A DNA stretch of 64,000 nt. Origin: Motiliproteus sp. SC1-56. Its GTDB lineage: Bacteria; Pseudomonadota; Gammaproteobacteria; Pseudomonadales; Balneatricaceae. Position numbers and translations under genes: made by a program. Below, in pieces: positions 63,510 through 64,000 of the stretch (position 1 is its first letter; every line of letters starts with the position of its first letter). Location: positions 124,001 through 188,000 of the forward strand of contig NZ_JAEMGS010000004.1 in the NCBI RefSeq assembly GCF_017309075.1. The letters run 5' to 3'. The notes under the pieces are model-generated. The model saw only the letters and a list, made by a program, of their open reading frames with translations. It was not told the origin of the DNA and searched no databases.

Positions 63510-64000
63510 ATGAGCAGACCGTTACGCATCGAGTTCTCTGGCGCCCTCTATCATGTGACAGCAAGCGGTAAATGCCGCGATGCGATCTACTTTGGCGATG
63601 ATGACCGTGCCCAGTTTATCGGCCTGCTGGCCGAGGTGTGTGCGGGTTACAACTGGCGCCTGCATGCTTACTGCCTGATGACCAACCACTACCACCTATT
63701 GGTGGAGACTCCTGACGGCAATTTGTCGAAAGGGATGCGACAGTTCAATGGAATCTATACCCAATGGATCAACCGAACACACCGCCGAGTAGGTCACCTG
63801 TTCCAAGGACGCTTTAAAGCCATTTTGGTCGAGAAGGAGTCCTATCTGCTGGAGCTAGCCCGCTACATTGTGTTGAATCCGGTTCGCGCCGGCATGGTCC
63901 CCGTCGCCCAGGAGTGGCCATGGTCCAGCTACGCTGCCACGGCGGGGTTGGCGGAGGAACCTTCCTGGTTGACCACCGGAGTGGTGTTGGGCCGCCTTGC
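63510..64000 (+). CDS. REP-associated tyrosine transposase (RAYT), 5' part
   Basis: Translated by hand, the frame starts MSRPLRIEFSGALYHVTASG and stays open to the window end (163 complete codons). It contains the HUH motif TNHYHLLVE, then NGIYTQWINRTHRRVGHLFQ with the catalytic tyrosine, followed by RFKAILVEKESYLLELARYI and NPVRAGMV. These are diagnostic of the Y1/IS200-like RAYT family, which is thought to mobilise REP palindromes. It appears intact as far as visible, unlike the remnant at 62078. Confidence 0.92.
   Translation, partial: MSRPLRIEFSGALYHVTASGKCRDAIYFGDDDRAQFIGLLAEVCAGYNWRLHAYCLMTNHYHLLVETPDGNLSKGMRQFNGIYTQWINRTHRRVGHLFQGRFKAILVEKESYLLELARYIVLNPVRAGMVPVAQEWPWSSYAATAGLAEEPSWLTTGVVLGRL

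Overview
The window is about 64 kb of GC-rich chromosome from a gammaproteobacterium. The ribosomal proteins are nearly colinear with, and the same length as, those of E. coli. The blocks tRNA-Leu/queA-tgt-yajC-secD-secF and rplQ...uvrA/ssb resemble the pseudomonad/oceanospirillad order. I do not name a genus.

Region 1 (1-11.4 kb) is a defence island. It holds the tail of a WYL-domain regulator and a complete type I-G (formerly I-U) CRISPR-Cas locus on the + strand: cas3 (helicase then HD), csx17 (cas8), csb1 (cas7), csb2 (cas5/cas6), a cas4-cas1 fusion, cas2, a leader, and an array of 18 identical 36-bp repeats with 17 spacers. Spacers 4 and 8 are identical.

Region 2 (11.4-21 kb) is a catabolic island. 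A divergent LysR gene faces a glutamine-synthetase-like ligase, an aldehyde dehydrogenase, an iron alcohol dehydrogenase and a class I glutamine-amidotransferase-like protein. A DctQ/DctM/DctP TRAP importer with a Tat signal on DctP follows. I infer a gamma-glutamylation pathway that imports an amino alcohol, caps its amine with glutamate, oxidises the alcohol to the acid and releases the amino acid. The LysR-ligase intergenic region could encode a series of RNA hairpins with partial resemblance to a cobalamin riboswitch core.

Region 3 (21-32.9 kb) is housekeeping: tRNA-Leu(CAA), queA, tgt, yajC, secD, secF, rnr, a DedA-PAP2 fusion whose PAP2 half has lost its catalytic motifs, serB, and a RutR-like TetR regulator overlapping serB.

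Region 4 (33-37.8 kb) is a four-gene BMP-type nucleoside ABC importer.

Region 5 (37.9-51.8 kb) is the whole S10-spc-alpha ribosomal supercluster (rpsJ to rplQ, with secY and rpoA). Strong promoter matches lie before rpsJ and rpsM, and hairpins lie at internal operon junctions. The usual str neighbours (rpsL, rpsG, fusA, tuf) are not upstream.

Region 6 (51.8-62.1 kb) holds a palindrome-rich non-coding stretch, a Mut7-C RNase-like gene, uvrA, ssb, an RmlD-like reductase, a SirB-like membrane protein, and moaA/moaC/moaD with two acyltransferase genes. moaE is not here.

Region 7 (62.1-64 kb) is a RAYT (REP-associated tyrosine transposase) neighbourhood: a C-terminal RAYT remnant, a secreted protein of unknown function with lower GC, and a second RAYT running off the window, with matching inverted and direct repeats between them.
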